Below, piece by piece: positions 25,732 through 26,310 of a stretch of DNA of 26,310 bases. The DNA is taken from contig URKV01000006.1 of assembly GCA_900548565.1 (NCBI GenBank), positions 1 through 26,310 on the forward strand, written 5' to 3'. This DNA is from an uncultured Collinsella sp. GTDB taxonomy: Bacteria > Actinomycetota > Coriobacteriia > Coriobacteriales > Coriobacteriaceae. How positions within the stretch are numbered: the first letter of the stretch is position 1; the number at the start of each line of letters is the position of its first letter. Below the pieces are notes generated by a model. It made no database searches, was not told where the DNA came from, and was given only the letters and a program-made list of their open reading frames with translations. The translations under genes and the position numbers were made by a program.

Positions 25732-25811
25732 AATGATTTTTCTGGGACGGGATTAAAAAATCATTCTGAGAGCAGGCCTTTGCCGCCAACTGCATACATG
25801 ACAGAATGATT
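25732..25811. repeat. A/T-rich inverted repeats next to the insertion sequence
   Basis: AATGATTTTT (25732-25741) pairs with AAAAATCATT (25756-25765) around CTGGGACGGGATTA. AATCATTCTG (25759-25768) is also the exact complement of CAGAATGATT (25802-25811). The shared arm can therefore pair with either partner. GGGACGGGATT resembles a worn REP-like unit. Confidence 0.6.
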
Positions 25812-25817
25812 ATTTAA

Positions 25818-26310
25818 GGCTCTGTTAGACCAGGATTGACATACATGTGTCCCCACGGTGCCATATCGTTGACCCCATAGACCGCGATGATGGGGGCAGC
25901 ATGAACGCCGAAGACCTGGTCCTCAACTTCAAGAAGGGCATGGCGAACCTCAGCAAGACCGAGCGCCGCCGCGCTATCGAGTCCGTCAGGGACGTGATCC
26001 GCGCGGCGGCGTTCGACGACGCGGCCGGCTCCGCCTACGAAATCGAACGCTGCCCGCGCTGCGGGTCCGCCGCGGTCGTGAAGAAGGGCAAATCGAAGAA
26101 CGGCGAGCAGCGCTACCTCTGCCGGGGCTGCGGCAGGACCTTCGGCATGGGCAGCGAGCGCATCCTGGGGACGAGCAAGCTCCCGAAGGAGACCTGGATG
26201 GCCTACGCCGAGTGCTTCGTGCTCATGCTGCCCCTGCGCGAATGCGCGAGGCGCTGCCGCGTCTGCCTCAAGACCGCCTACACCATGCGCCACAGGCTGA
26301 TCGAGTGCCT
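25818..26310 (+). mobile_element. Left part of an IS1595-like insertion sequence (cut by contig end)
   Basis: The likely left end begins GGCTCTGTTAGACCAGG at 25818, in the style of IS1595-family ends. The preceding eight bases TTATTTAA (25810-25817) could be the 8-bp target duplication. The transposase gene starts 83 bases in and runs off the window. The right end is missing, so the ends and duplication are not proven. Confidence 0.6.
25901..26310 (+). CDS. IS1595-family transposase, N-terminal part
   Basis: The first 136 residues of a transposase, open to the end of the window. A zinc ribbon is visible: CPRC at 51-54 and CRGC at 74-77, separated by a basic KKGKSKNGEQRYL. Then GTSKLPKETWMAYAECFVLML and CRVCLKTAYTMRHRL match the helix-turn-helix region that follows the ribbon in IS1595-type enzymes. 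The DDE/DNK catalytic domain would lie beyond the contig end. The ATG at 25901 follows GGGGGCAGC, a poor but usable site. The assembly probably stops here because the element is multi-copy. Confidence 0.82.
   Translation, partial: MNAEDLVLNFKKGMANLSKTERRRAIESVRDVIRAAAFDDAAGSAYEIERCPRCGSAAVVKKGKSKNGEQRYLCRGCGRTFGMGSERILGTSKLPKETWMAYAECFVLMLPLRECARRCRVCLKTAYTMRHRLIEC

Noticed and set aside
25814..26293. Minus-strand open frame over the insertion sequence end
   Set aside because: It is antisense to the zinc-ribbon transposase and has no domain.

Overview
This looks like a complete 26.3-kb draft contig from a high-GC Gram-positive of the Coriobacteriia, most likely Collinsella. That assignment is inference from protein style, GC-rich codon use and the many GGGGAC-type intergenic hairpins; no rRNA gene is present to confirm it. 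The first 48 bases are Illumina Nextera adapter plus index, not genome. The right end stops inside a transposase gene, a usual place for an assembly to break.

Layout: (1) 49-904, the 3' part of a GltA/GltD-type flavoprotein, then a 460-bp gap holding an unusual repeat array. (2) 1365-5189, all minus strand: a cytidylate kinase-like protein and a polar amino acid ABC importer transcribed as ATPase, lipoprotein, permease, permease. (3) 5437-7810, minus: a YqeY protein, a membrane-anchored PpiC-type foldase and a lone GatA-type PTS IIA, with large palindromes between units. (4) 7963-11584, minus: purF-purM-purN. (5) 11879-13108, plus: a membrane protein with a PF06541-type C-terminus, facing a MoaE-like gene. 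(6) 13682-15180, minus: purE followed by a class B sortase gene. (7) 15517-20572, a visibly more A/T-rich accessory block: a RelE/Phd toxin-antitoxin pair, an HSL-type esterase, a GntR/UTRA regulator and a mannose-family PTS (IIB, IIC, IID, no IIA). (8) 20840-25595, minus: carA-carB. (9) 25818-26310, the left end of an IS1595-like element.

The core genes make IMP precursors (PurF, PurM, PurN, PurE) and carbamoyl phosphate (CarAB), both of which use glutamine; the ABC importer has the family signature of a glutamine/glutamate-type transporter. The carA leader carries a hairpin matching the PyrR binding-loop consensus directly against the ribosome-binding site, which suggests pyrimidine-dependent translational control.

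The most unusual content is between genes. There are six copies of a 16-mer in alternating orientation with 25/24/25/24/25-base spacers, enclosed by 25-bp perfect inverted repeats; several perfect long hairpins of the GGGGAC type; and two hairpins with unrelated-looking but fully paired stems and a shared, covarying loop, which bracket the accessory block in opposite orientation. A 38-bp perfect palindrome lies upstream of the PTS operon.
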